Assembly (NCBI RefSeq): GCF_000025625.1
Contig: NC_013922.1
Span: 3,224,001 to 3,288,000 of the forward strand
DNA: 64,000 nucleotides
Source: Natrialba magadii ATCC 43099
Lineage (GTDB): Archaea; Halobacteriota; Halobacteria; Halobacteriales; Natrialbaceae
Direction: 5' to 3'
How positions within the stretch are numbered: position 1 is the first letter of the stretch; each line of letters begins with the position of its first letter. This document shows positions 54,673 through 63,774 of the stretch, piece after piece. Position numbers and translations under genes: made by a program. Below the pieces are notes generated by a model. The model did not search any database. It was given only the letters and a program-made list of their open reading frames with translations, and had not been told where the DNA came from.

Positions 54673-56334
54673 TCAGTCGTCAGCCGGTGCCCCACCGTTC
54701 GCAGCGTCTTCCGCCGACTCCGTCTGACTCATCGGTTCCGGGCTGTGACACTGCCGGACGAGTCGTTTGACGTGCTGTGGTGGGTTGTCCGTCACGATCG
54801 AAACGACGATGATGACCCCGAAGACGACCGGCACGCCGACCAGTGCCGAGGAGGTCCCCGGCAGCCAGGTCGCGAGCGCGGGAATTACCGCATCTTCGAC
54901 GCCGGTGTACATCGGGATCGCCGTGTCGTTGAGGATCGCACCGAACGAGAGCAGGATGCCGGTGAGCATTCCCGCGAGTGCGCCCTCTTTCGTGGTGTTT
55001 TCCCACCAAAGCCCGAGGAAGAACACCGGGAAGAAGACGGTGCCCGCGATGGCGAACGACATCGCGACGAGTTCGCCAATGAGCGCAGGCGGGTTGAGAC
55101 CGATGAGCGTCACCAGGATACCGATTCCCAGGATCGTCACGCGGCCCACGAGCATCTGCTCGCGCTGGGTTGCGTTCTCCTTGTAGAGATTCGTGTAGAT
55201 GTCGTGTGCAGCGGCCGAGGAAGCCGAGATGAACAGCCCCGCGGTGGTCGCAAGCGCTGCGGCGACGGCACCGGCAGCCACCAGTCCGACGAGCCACGTC
55301 GGCAGTTCAGCGAGTTGTGCAGTCAGAACGACTAGCGCGTCGGCTTCGATGGGGAGCATGTCGGCGAAGCCACCGCCGCCGGTTACCTCGCTGTCGTAGA
55401 GCAATCCGCCCCACGCGGCGTAGGTGGCCGTTCCCCAGTACAGCAGGCAGATGAAGAACAGGCCCCAGACGGTCGACCAGCGGGCCGTTCGCTCGTTCTC
55501 GACGGTGTAGAACCGGACGAGAACGTGCGGCAGACCGCAGGTGCCGACGATCAGACTGAACGCTAGCGCGATCCAGGCGTAGTAGGAACCGTCGGCGAAC
55601 GGCTCAACGAACTGCGCTTCGATCTCAGCCGCCGCCGCGACTTCGCTGCCGAATTCGAAGTACGGCAGAACGGTCGACCAGCCCTGGCTCCAGCCGACGG
55701 CGTAGAGGCCGATGGTGAAGGCAATGATGAGAATCACGTACTGGATCGCCATGTTCTTCGTCGTCCCCAGCATCCCCGAGAGGGCGACGTAGCCGATAGT
55801 GACTCCCATCAGGACGATCACACCCATCTCGTAGGAGATTCCGAAGATGTACTGGGCCATCAACCCCATGCCGCTGGCCTGCCCGATGGCGTAGGTGAAC
55901 GCGATCGCAAGTGTGGTGAACGCCGCGATACCGCGTGCCCAGTCGGAGTAGAACCGGTCGCCGACGAAGTCAGGTGCCGTGTACTTCCCGAACCGACGGA
56001 ACTGGGCTGCCAGGAAGATGAGCAGGATGAAGTAGCCCGTCGTCCAGCCGACGACGTACGCCAGTCCGAAGTAGCCCGAGAGGGCGATAATCGACGCGAC
56101 ACCGAGGTAGGATGCCGCACTCATCCAGTTTGCACCGATCGCCATCCCGTTCTCAACTGCACCGATCGATCGGCCGGCAACCCACAGATCGTCGACGGCC
56201 GCGACCCGAAAGAAGTAGCCGACGCCGAGGAACAGCGCCAGCATCGCCGCGACGGTCAGCGCCGGCACGAGTTTGAACTCGCCGACGTCGAGCGCCGTCT
56301 CCTGGAGGACGAACGGCTCGAGTAGCTCGATCAT
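54673..56334 (-). CDS. Sodium:solute symporter, VC_2705/ActP-like (probable acetate transporter)
   Basis: The product has 553 residues and about 13 helices. The SSS family signatures are present: DDLWVAGRSIGAVENGMAIGANWMSAASYLG near the start, YTAPDFVGDRFYS, YVALSGMLGTTKNMAIQYV, and GVPHVLVRFYT-like GLPHVLVRFYTV. It uses Na+ to import a small organic acid; VC_2705-type proteins with a DUF4212 partner and adjacent acs genes point to acetate or a similar monocarboxylate. The C-terminal roughly 30 residues are polar. Its start overlaps the DUF4212 stop by four bases. Confidence 0.88.
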   Translation of the reverse strand: MIELLEPFVLQETALDVGEFKLVPALTVAAMLALFLGVGYFFRVAAVDDLWVAGRSIGAVENGMAIGANWMSAASYLGVASIIALSGYFGLAYVVGWTTGYFILLIFLAAQFRRFGKYTAPDFVGDRFYSDWARGIAAFTTLAIAFTYAIGQASGMGLMAQYIFGISYEMGVIVLMGVTIGYVALSGMLGTTKNMAIQYVILIIAFTIGLYAVGWSQGWSTVLPYFEFGSEVAAAAEIEAQFVEPFADGSYYAWIALAFSLIVGTCGLPHVLVRFYTVENERTARWSTVWGLFFICLLYWGTATYAAWGGLLYDSEVTGGGGFADMLPIEADALVVLTAQLAELPTWLVGLVAAGAVAAALATTAGLFISASSAAAHDIYTNLYKENATQREQMLVGRVTILGIGILVTLIGLNPPALIGELVAMSFAIAGTVFFPVFFLGLWWENTTKEGALAGMLTGILLSFGAILNDTAIPMYTGVEDAVIPALATWLPGTSSALVGVPVVFGVIIVVSIVTDNPPQHVKRLVRQCHSPEPMSQTESAEDAANGGAPADD

Positions 56335-56786
56335 TTTGCACCCCCGTCTGCGGCGACGGTGTCTGAGTCGGAGTCAGCGTCGGTATCGGCGTCAGGGTCT
56401 GTCCCACCTGCTCCTCCATCTTCGTGCGAAATGCCGTACCTGGTATCCAGTCGGTCTCGCTGCATCGCGTAGCCGACCGAGAGCACGAGTGCACCAAGCG
56501 GCGTGACGATCGCCGCCAGGAAGAAGTGCAACGGGAACCCGCCGAGTATTGTCGTCTCGGTCATCACGCTGGTCTCCAGCCACAGGGATTCGATCAAAAC
56601 CGCCGTCGTCGGGCCGAAGACGACGACCACCCAGGCTGCAAACGATAGCCAGATCACCCGTAGATGATCTCGCATGAACGGCGTCGCGGGTTTGAAGATG
56701 TTTATCTCCTTGTCAAGGTACGAGTCCGTCGTGACACCGCCGTCAGTTCGGGCGTCTTCTCTAGATTGAGTGTTATCATCAGCCAT
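56331..56786 (-). CDS. DUF4212 small subunit of the solute symporter
   Basis: This 151-residue protein has a Thr/Asp-rich start, then YLDKEINIFKPATPFMRDHLRVIWLSFAAWVVVVFGPTTAVL with one helix, a second helix (FPLHFFLAAIVTPLGALVLSVGYAMQ), and an acidic Asp/Ser tail. DUF4212 proteins always travel with VC_2705-type symporters and are thought to be their small subunit. The four-base overlap with the symporter agrees. Upstream (minus strand) lies AT-rich DNA with TATATTTC about 70 bases before the ATG, a possible promoter with leader. Confidence 0.88.
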   Translation of the reverse strand: MADDNTQSREDARTDGGVTTDSYLDKEINIFKPATPFMRDHLRVIWLSFAAWVVVVFGPTTAVLIESLWLETSVMTETTILGGFPLHFFLAAIVTPLGALVLSVGYAMQRDRLDTRYGISHEDGGAGGTDPDADTDADSDSDTVAADGGAK

Positions 56787-56884
56787 GGTTTGCGGATTGT
56801 AGTTATCAGTATTGGTTATTTTTGAGCCGTGTTAGGTTGACTGTCGTGTAGTTGGAAATCGTGAAATATAGAAAATTGTGACCG

Positions 56885-58861
56885 TTAGCTCTCCTCGACC
56901 TGTGCAGCGATGTCGTCGACGACGCCGGGGTTGCGCAGCGTCGAGGTGTTGCCGAGTTCGTTCCCGCTCGCGATATCCTCTAACAGACGGCGCATAATCT
57001 TGCCGGACCGCGTTTTGGGAAGTTCTGGCGTGAAGACAACGTCTTCAGGTTTCGCGATCGGACCAATCGAGTCGAGCACGCCTTCAACGGCGCGCTCCTC
57101 GAGTTCGGCGTCAGCGTCGTAGCCGTCCTCGGGAATGGCATAGACGTAGACGGCTTCGCCCTTGACCTCGTGGTCGCCGCCGACGACGGCGGCTTCGGCG
57201 ATGCCATCGACGCCGACGACGGCGGATTCGATCTCCATCGTCCCGAGGCGGTGGCCGGAGACGTTGATCACGTCGTCGACGCGGCCGAGGATCGTGATGT
57301 AGCTGTCGTCGTCGATTTTCGCCCCGTCCTCTGGGAAGTAGACCCACTCGTCTGTCTCCTCGTCCGAGTATTCGCGCCAATACTCGTTGATGAATCGCTC
57401 GTCGTTGTTGTACAGCGTCCGGAGCATGCCCGGCCACGGTTTGTCGACGGTGACGTAGCCGGCCTGTCCAGCGTCGACCTCTTCGCCGCTAGCGCTGACA
57501 ACACGCGCGTCGATACCCGGGAGCGGCGGGCCGGCAGAACCGGGTTTCATCGTGTTGATACCCGGCAGTGTCGTGATCATCATGCCACCCGTCTCAGTCT
57601 GCCACCAGGTGTCGACGATGGGACACTCCTCGTTGCCGATGTGTTTGTAGTACCACTTCCAGGCTCGCGGGTTGATCGGCTCACCGACGGTGCCGAGCAG
57701 GCGCAGCGAGGAGAGATCGTGTTTCTCGGGATACTCCTTCCCCCACTTCATGAAGGCGCGGATGGCCGTCGGCGCTGTGTAGAAAATATCAACCCCGTAG
57801 TCCTCGACGATCTGCCAGAGGCGATCCTTCTCGGGGTAGTCCGGCGTCCCCTCGTACATCACCGAGGTCGTTCCGAGTGCAAGCGGCCCGTAGACGATGT
57901 AGGAGTGGCCCGTGATCCAGCCGATGTCGGCCGCACACCAGTAGGTGTCGTCGGCCTCGATATCGAGGACGGCGCGGCTGGTCCAGGCCGTGTACGCGAG
58001 GTAGCCGCCAGTCGTGTGTTTGACGCCCTTCGGCTGACCCGTCGTTCCCGAGGTGTACATCAGGAACAGCATATCCTCGGCATCTCGCGACACCGGCTCG
58101 ACCGTCTCTCCCTCGTAGTCGGCGACGAGCTCGTCGTAGTCGTGCTGGTTGTCCGCCAGCGAGTGCTCGAGGTCGTCACCCAGTCGGTCCACGACGACGA
58201 CATCGGAGACCTCGTGCTCGACGCCCTCGAGTCCCTCGTTGGTCTTCGAGATGTGATCGAGTGCGTCACCGCGACGGTAGTAGCCGTCACAGGTGACCAG
58301 GTACTCGCTGTCGGCCGAGTTCATCCGGGTCGCGAGTGCGTCCGCGGAGAAACCCGCGAAGACGACACTGTGTGGCGCGCCGATGCGAGCACAGGCGAGC
58401 ATCGCGATCGGGAGCTCTGGAATCATCGGCATGTAGAGGGTGACGACGTCGTCTTCCTCGACACCGAGTCCGCGCAGCGTCGCCGCGAACTCGTTTACCT
58501 CCGCGAGCAACTCGTCGTAAGTGTAGCTGCGAGTCTCCCCGAGTTCGCCGACCCACTCGATCGCCGCCTCGTCCGCCCGTCCGTCCTCGACGTGGCGGTC
58601 GAGACAGTTGTACGAAGCGTTCAACTCGCCGCCGGTGAACCACTCGTAGAACGGTGCATCCCCGTCCTCGAGGACGGTATCGTACTCCTCGTCCCACGAG
58701 ATGAGGTCAGCGGCCCGCTCCCAACAGTCGGGCCAGTTCTCCTCGAACTCCTCGTAGATTCCCGGATCAGTGACGTTTGCCTGCTCGACGAACGACTCTG
58801 GCGGATCGAACGCCTCCTGCTCTTCGAGTCGTGCCTCGAGGTTGGCATCCTCCTGTGACAT
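56885..58861 (-). CDS. acs: Acetyl-CoA synthetase, first copy
   Basis: This 658-residue AMP-forming ligase makes acetyl-CoA from acetate, ATP and CoA. The AMP-binding loop MYTSGTTGQPKGVKHT, acetate-pocket region DTWWQTETGGMMI, hinge and C-terminal PKTRSGKIMRRLLED with the lysine that Pat/Sir2-type enzymes acetylate are present. ATG 58861 (MSQEDANLEARLEEQEAF) is chosen; the longer frame runs through promoter DNA. Upstream lies a set of GTACAA motifs. A second acs lies 2.8 kb away with the large regulator between; N-termini share DPPESFVEQANVTD. Confidence 0.95.
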   Translation of the reverse strand: MSQEDANLEARLEEQEAFDPPESFVEQANVTDPGIYEEFEENWPDCWERAADLISWDEEYDTVLEDGDAPFYEWFTGGELNASYNCLDRHVEDGRADEAAIEWVGELGETRSYTYDELLAEVNEFAATLRGLGVEEDDVVTLYMPMIPELPIAMLACARIGAPHSVVFAGFSADALATRMNSADSEYLVTCDGYYRRGDALDHISKTNEGLEGVEHEVSDVVVVDRLGDDLEHSLADNQHDYDELVADYEGETVEPVSRDAEDMLFLMYTSGTTGQPKGVKHTTGGYLAYTAWTSRAVLDIEADDTYWCAADIGWITGHSYIVYGPLALGTTSVMYEGTPDYPEKDRLWQIVEDYGVDIFYTAPTAIRAFMKWGKEYPEKHDLSSLRLLGTVGEPINPRAWKWYYKHIGNEECPIVDTWWQTETGGMMITTLPGINTMKPGSAGPPLPGIDARVVSASGEEVDAGQAGYVTVDKPWPGMLRTLYNNDERFINEYWREYSDEETDEWVYFPEDGAKIDDDSYITILGRVDDVINVSGHRLGTMEIESAVVGVDGIAEAAVVGGDHEVKGEAVYVYAIPEDGYDADAELEERAVEGVLDSIGPIAKPEDVVFTPELPKTRSGKIMRRLLEDIASGNELGNTSTLRNPGVVDDIAAQVEES

Positions 58862-58880
58862 GATACACACTCTCAATGAT

Positions 58881-58954
58881 GTACAAGGGTAGTAAAGGCA
58901 ACCTCTAGGTGTACAAACCGAGAACTGCAGGAACAGACTGGTACAATCGTACAA
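58881..58954. promoter_or_regulatory. GTACAA motifs upstream of acs
   Basis: GTACAA occurs at 58881, 58911, 58941 and 58949. The first three are exactly 30 bases apart, close to three helical turns. On the minus strand the box A candidate TTTACTA (near 58890-58896) lies between the first two, about 32 bases before the acs ATG at 58861. The stretch 58862-59104 separates acs from the end of the regulator gene and is otherwise featureless. The motif set is a candidate operator. Confidence 0.5.
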
Positions 58955-59104
58955 TCCGACGCAAAACGAACAGGTGACAGATTCGTGACTGTCAGAGCGG
59001 GCGACGACAGGCAGGCTACAACGGGTCGACAGCCACGTACGTGCCCGTTCGCCGGGGCCCTCTAGAAGCTTAGCCGGCAACACCTCTCACTTACACAGCG
59101 ATTG

Positions 59105-61528
59105 CTACTGATCGCCCTGTTCTTTCCCCGCCGTTGACCCGGTCCCGTTCTCGGTGCGACTCCGTTGCTCGCCCACCGTACCGGCCCCCGTCTTCCGTTC
59201 GCCGTCGCTTCGACGCTCGCGCCCACTCGAGTCCCGGCTGGAATCGGCTGCCTGTCGAACGCCCTGTTCCCTCGATGGATCGTCGAAAAACGTCCGCAAC
59301 AACTCGTGTTGTCCCTTTCGGAGATGATTGTGCAACGTCGGTGAGGAGATCCCCATCGCGTCTGCCACTTCCTCCGCCGTACTCTCGCGCGGCCAGTCGT
59401 AGTAGCCCGCGAAGTACGCCGCCCGTAGCGCCGTGACCTGCCGTTCGGTCAACCGCTCCTCGAGTCCCGCCCGGAACTCGCGAGCGGTCTGGACGGTCCG
59501 TTCGGCGTCACGCTTGCCAAGCAGCGACGACGATGGGAACACAGACTGGAGTCCCTCGAGTACCGTCCGCACATTCGCCTCCGCCGCGGCCTCCGCCGTG
59601 ATCGTCGTTGCGCCGTCCTCGGTAACCGCCTCGAGCACCGTCAGCCCGTGCTCTGTCAGTGTACGCGCAGGCGACGACCCCTCGACGACGACCTCGATAC
59701 GCCAGCCGTCAGGGTCCGTCTCGAGAAGCCGACAGTCTTCGATTCCCGGGTCGTCCGCCGCGAGGTCGAACACGTCGGCTGGCGGTGCATCTTCGAGTCG
59801 GAGGTAGTACAGCTGTGTCGACTCGGAGATGGGAACGAGGGACTCGAGTTCGAACCGACAGCCGAGCCGCTGGGAGGCGTCGACGAAGAACGAACTGGTG
59901 TCCCGACAGCGAACGTCGAGTTCGACGACGCGGTCCGAGAGGAGGAGGTTCCGTCGGCGAACGGCGGTGATAGCGGAGCCAATCTGTCGGCCAACGGTGG
60001 CGAGCCACTGTCGCTCGTCAGTTGAGAAGGCGTCCGTTCGGGCCGTTGCGACGCCGAGTGTCCCGTAGGTGGTATCGCCGTAGGTGAGGGGGACGCAGGC
60101 GAGTGTGAGTTCGGCGTCGAGTTGCTCGTCCAGCACGGTCGTGACGGAGACCGTCGCTCCCCGCTCCGGCGCAGATTCGCCGTCCACAACAGCCCTCTCG
60201 GCGGCCTCCCACTCCGAGGGAACGAGTCTGTCGACCGTCGTCGCATCGACCTCACTCCCGTCGCGCACCCCGCTCGTCGTGCGCCAGCCCTCGCGGGAGG
60301 CACCAGTCGTTCGGTCGATCCAGCTGAACACGTAGGACTCACCTTCCGCAAGCGCGTCACAGACCCTGGATTCGACTTCCTCGCGATCGTTCGCATCGAG
60401 CAGCGCTGCCGTTACCGCTCGATACCGCTCGGCGATACCCACCGCTTGTTGCAGTTCGTCGCGCTCCGTGCGAACCGACTCGAGTACCTCGTGTTGTGCC
60501 GAACTGTCACGGACGAAGACGGCGTACCCATCGTGGCGGCCGCGGTCGTCCCGCAGCGGCGAGATGACCTCGGTCGCTCGAAAGCGCGAGCCGTCACTGT
60601 GGACGCGCCAGCCTTCCTGCTCGGTGCCAGCCGCCTCGAGTGCTGCCGAGAGTGTCTGGTCAGGGATGCCGTCTTCGACTGCCTCGTCCGTGTAGAACGC
60701 CGAGACGTGCGTGCCGACGATTTCGCCTGCTCGATACCCGAATAGCGCGGCCGCGCTGCGATTCCAGCGCTCGACGTAGCCCTCCTCGTCGAGTCGAACG
60801 AGCGCGTAGCGGTCGCTCGCGGCCAGTAGCAGGCGAACGACGCTGTCGTCGCTCATCGGCCGCCCGGTTCGGCCGGAACCGCTTGCACCCGCGAGCCGCG
60901 GTGTCGACGGCCGCTCGACGGTTTCGAAGGCGTCGACGAGTTCCGTGTCCGAGGGCTCCGGCAGGTAGGACTCGAGTGCCTCGAAACTTTGCCAGCCTCC
61001 GGCGGTCTTGACCGCGCGCGGGTTGATGTCGTGGTCGACCAGGGCGCGGCGGGCGAAGTACTGACGGAGGTCACTCGAGGAGGTGGCTGCGAGTGCGGGT
61101 CGGTCGAACCGATCGCTGGCGCGGGTTGCAACCTCGGAAACGAGCATCTGCAGTCGGCGAGGCGTGACGTCGAAGAGGTGGTCGTCGGCACCGAGGCCGT
61201 TGCTTCGGGCGTAGCGGCGGAGTTCCTGTTCGACGCCGGTTGGGAGGTAGGCGGTCCGGTGCTGTGTGGGGCCAGTGGAGTCAGTGGGACCAGTGGAGTC
61301 AGTGGAGTCAGTGCGGTCAGTGCTGTCACCGGTTGCAGGAACGCGAACGACGTACCGCGGTGGATCGATGCGGACCTGCTCGACGTCACCAACCGTGAGT
61401 TCGGCAAGTTCGGCGGGTCGCAGGCCCACCTCGCCACAGCAGCGGAGGACGAGAACTTCGCGGTACGTTCCGGCGGCGTCCAGGAGACTATCGTACTCGC
61501 GGGCCGAGAGCGCCGCCTCCGCAGTCAT
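59105..61528 (-). CDS. Bat-like regulator: tyrosine-recombinase-like + PAS + GAF + HTH_10
   Basis: The product has 807 residues. About 1-190 resembles the catalytic fold of phage-type integrases: Arg37 in GLRPAEL, then SDLRQYFARRAL (Arg near 154, but Ser where the catalytic His is usual), GGW near 178 and Tyr near 187. A Ser/Asp/Thr/Pro insert at about 66-88 is coded by 9-nt repeats. A PAS domain follows (about 225-345), a GAF domain (about 365-520), a bacterio-opsin-activator-type domain (about 530-690) and HTH_10 (LTERQVTALRAAYFAGYYDWPRE..., about 690-748). Such proteins sense oxygen, light or redox in haloarchaea. Its place between two acs genes suggests control of acetate use. A minus-strand box A lies 28 bases before the ATG. 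Confidence 0.82.
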   Translation of the reverse strand: MTAEAALSAREYDSLLDAAGTYREVLVLRCCGEVGLRPAELAELTVGDVEQVRIDPPRYVVRVPATGDSTDRTDSTDSTGPTDSTGPTQHRTAYLPTGVEQELRRYARSNGLGADDHLFDVTPRRLQMLVSEVATRASDRFDRPALAATSSSDLRQYFARRALVDHDINPRAVKTAGGWQSFEALESYLPEPSDTELVDAFETVERPSTPRLAGASGSGRTGRPMSDDSVVRLLLAASDRYALVRLDEEGYVERWNRSAAALFGYRAGEIVGTHVSAFYTDEAVEDGIPDQTLSAALEAAGTEQEGWRVHSDGSRFRATEVISPLRDDRGRHDGYAVFVRDSSAQHEVLESVRTERDELQQAVGIAERYRAVTAALLDANDREEVESRVCDALAEGESYVFSWIDRTTGASREGWRTTSGVRDGSEVDATTVDRLVPSEWEAAERAVVDGESAPERGATVSVTTVLDEQLDAELTLACVPLTYGDTTYGTLGVATARTDAFSTDERQWLATVGRQIGSAITAVRRRNLLLSDRVVELDVRCRDTSSFFVDASQRLGCRFELESLVPISESTQLYYLRLEDAPPADVFDLAADDPGIEDCRLLETDPDGWRIEVVVEGSSPARTLTEHGLTVLEAVTEDGATTITAEAAAEANVRTVLEGLQSVFPSSSLLGKRDAERTVQTAREFRAGLEERLTERQVTALRAAYFAGYYDWPRESTAEEVADAMGISSPTLHNHLRKGQHELLRTFFDDPSREQGVRQAADSSRDSSGRERRSDGERKTGAGTVGEQRSRTENGTGSTAGKEQGDQ

Positions 61529-61550
61529 GTTTCGCAGTTTCAGCTACGGA

Positions 61551-61560
61551 GAATATAATA
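61551..61560 (-). promoter_or_regulatory. Box A of the Bat-like regulator gene
   Basis: On the minus strand this reads TATTATATTC, centred about 28 bases before the ATG at 61528, indicating a leaderless transcript. Confidence 0.6.
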
Positions 61561-61654
61561 GTACCGCCTCTAAGAGTCGAGTACCACGCACATCCGAAGA
61601 GAAGGCTATGTTCTGCCGGCTCAGCTATTTCGTTCTATTTGGAATTCCGAAATA

Positions 61655-63643
61655 CTACGAACGGTTCCGTTCGCTCTGGATCTCGCCGACAATTTCGGGG
61701 TTCCGGAGCGCGCTCGTATCGCCCAGTTCCTCGTCGTTCGCGATGTCCTCGAGAAGTCGGCGCATAATCTTCCCGGAGCGGGTCTTGGGGAGTTCAGGGG
61801 TGAAGACAACCGCTTCGGGAGTCGCGATTGGACCGATTGCAGTCTCGACGCGTTCGAGGATGGTCTCACGTAACGTTTCGCCGGGGTCGCGGTCGCTCGC
61901 GGCAGAGACGTAGGCGTAGATCTCAGTGCCACCCTGTTGGCCCGATCGGCCGACGACAGCGGCTTCGGCCACGCCGTCGACATCGGCGATGGCACCTTCG
62001 ATCTCCATCGTACTCAGTCGCGTACTGGCCACGTTGATCACGTCGTCGACGCGGCCGAGCATCGTGATGTAGCCGTCCTCGTCGACTGCAGCGGTGTCGC
62101 CGCTGAAGTAGCGCCAGACACCTACGTCGGGGTCTGAAAACCGATCCCAGTACTCGGCGCGAAACCGGTCGTCACCGTCGTACAGCGTCCGGACCATGGC
62201 AGGCCACGGACGCGGAATCGTGAGATAGCCGGTCTGGCCGGGATCGACCGCGTTGCCGTCTTCATCGACGACGGCCACGTCGATGCCGGGCAGCGGTGGC
62301 CCCGCAGCGCCGGGTTTCATCTCGTCGACGCCCGGCAGCGTCGAGATCAGGATCGCACCGGTTTCGGTCTGCCACCAGGTGTCGACGACCGGGCACTCGC
62401 CGTTGCCGATGTGGTCGTGGTACCAGCGCCAGGGGCCGGGACTGATCGGTTCGCCGACGGTGCCCAGCAGTCGGAGCGACGAGAGGTCGTGGCTGTCGGG
62501 GTACGATTCTCCCCACTTCATGAACGCACGGACTGCCGTCGGTGCGGTGTAGAAGATGTCGACCGCGTTCCGGTCGATGATCTCCCAGAGTCGATCCCGG
62601 TCAGGATAGTCTGGCGTGCCTTCGTACATCACCGTCGTCGTCCCAAGTGCCAGCGGGCCGTAGACGATATAGGAGTGGCCCGTGATCCAGCCGATGTCGG
62701 CCGCACACCAGTAGGTGTCTTCGGGCCGGATGTCGAGCACGCTTCGGGCCGTCCAGGCGACCTGTGCGAGGTACCCTCCCGTCGAGTGAACGACGCCCTT
62801 CGGGTCACCGGTCGTCCCCGACGTGTACATCAGGAATAACATGTCCTCCGCGTCTCGCGAGACTGGCTCGACTGACGCGCCTGCAAACGCCTCACGGAGT
62901 TCGTGATAGTCCGATTCGCCGTCGCCGAGGACGTGGGGCAGTTCGTCACCCAGTCGGTCGACGACGACGGTTTCGACGTCCTGGTCGACCGAGAGCCGGG
63001 CGTTGTCCGCCTTGCTCTTCTGATTGAACGCGTCACCGCGACGATAGTAGCCGTCGCAGGTGACCAGATATTCGCTGTCGGCGGCGTCTAGCCGCGTCGC
63101 GAGCGCGTCTGCCGAGAGCCCCGCGAAGACGACGCTGTGGGGCGCGCCGATGCGGGCGCAGGCCAGCATCGCGATCGGGAGCTCAGGAATCATCGGCAGG
63201 TAGATCGTCACCACGTCGTCCGCTTCGACGCCCAAATCTCGAAGGGCCGCGGCGAACTCGTTGACCGCGACCGAGAGATCCTGGTACGTGTAGGTCTCGC
63301 GCTCGCCTTGCTTTCCCTCCCAGCGGATCGCCGCGTGATTTTTTCGACCGGCCTCGAGGTGCCGATCGACGCAGTTGTAGGCGGCGTTCAGCTTGCCGTC
63401 GGTAAACCACTCGTAGAACGGCGCGTCCTCGTCGTCGAGGACGGTGTCGTACGACTCGTCCCAGGTGAGGAGGTCTGCGGCCCGCTCCCAGCAGTCGGGC
63501 CAGTCGCGCTCGAACTGCTCACCGAGCGGTTGGTCATCGCTCGTGTCCGTGACGTTCGCCTGTTCAACGAACGATTCCGGTGGGTCGAGCGTCGGCCCGG
63601 TGGGCTCGGGACGATTTCGTCCCCACCCGTTCCGATCGTCCAT
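61655..63643 (-). CDS. acs: Acetyl-CoA synthetase, second copy
   Basis: This 662-residue paralogue of the acs at 56885-58861 has the same domain order and motifs (MYTSGTTGDPKGVVHST, DTWWQTETGAILI, PKTRSGKIMRRLLED). It differs by a roughly 14-residue N-terminal lead (MDDRNGWGRNRPEP) and lacks the GTACAA motif set upstream. The start is ATG 63643. It lies 126 bases upstream of the regulator gene on the same strand. It may serve a different acyl chain such as propionate, or a different acetate level; sequence alone does not tell. Confidence 0.94.
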   Translation of the reverse strand: MDDRNGWGRNRPEPTGPTLDPPESFVEQANVTDTSDDQPLGEQFERDWPDCWERAADLLTWDESYDTVLDDEDAPFYEWFTDGKLNAAYNCVDRHLEAGRKNHAAIRWEGKQGERETYTYQDLSVAVNEFAAALRDLGVEADDVVTIYLPMIPELPIAMLACARIGAPHSVVFAGLSADALATRLDAADSEYLVTCDGYYRRGDAFNQKSKADNARLSVDQDVETVVVDRLGDELPHVLGDGESDYHELREAFAGASVEPVSRDAEDMLFLMYTSGTTGDPKGVVHSTGGYLAQVAWTARSVLDIRPEDTYWCAADIGWITGHSYIVYGPLALGTTTVMYEGTPDYPDRDRLWEIIDRNAVDIFYTAPTAVRAFMKWGESYPDSHDLSSLRLLGTVGEPISPGPWRWYHDHIGNGECPVVDTWWQTETGAILISTLPGVDEMKPGAAGPPLPGIDVAVVDEDGNAVDPGQTGYLTIPRPWPAMVRTLYDGDDRFRAEYWDRFSDPDVGVWRYFSGDTAAVDEDGYITMLGRVDDVINVASTRLSTMEIEGAIADVDGVAEAAVVGRSGQQGGTEIYAYVSAASDRDPGETLRETILERVETAIGPIATPEAVVFTPELPKTRSGKIMRRLLEDIANDEELGDTSALRNPEIVGEIQSERNRS

Positions 63644-63774
63644 GCTCGTTCGGACCGAAGCCGGTCAGCGGAATAAACGTTCCTCCGCCGGAAAGGGAGA
63701 CGGCGACGGGATTTGCCGGTATCTGCTCACGACTGCAGTCGGTGTCATGGTCACCACTACAGCCCTGCACTCTG

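Noticed and set aside
57170-58858. 562-codon frame opposite the first acs
   Set aside because: Antisense of a confident acetyl-CoA synthetase; no motif.
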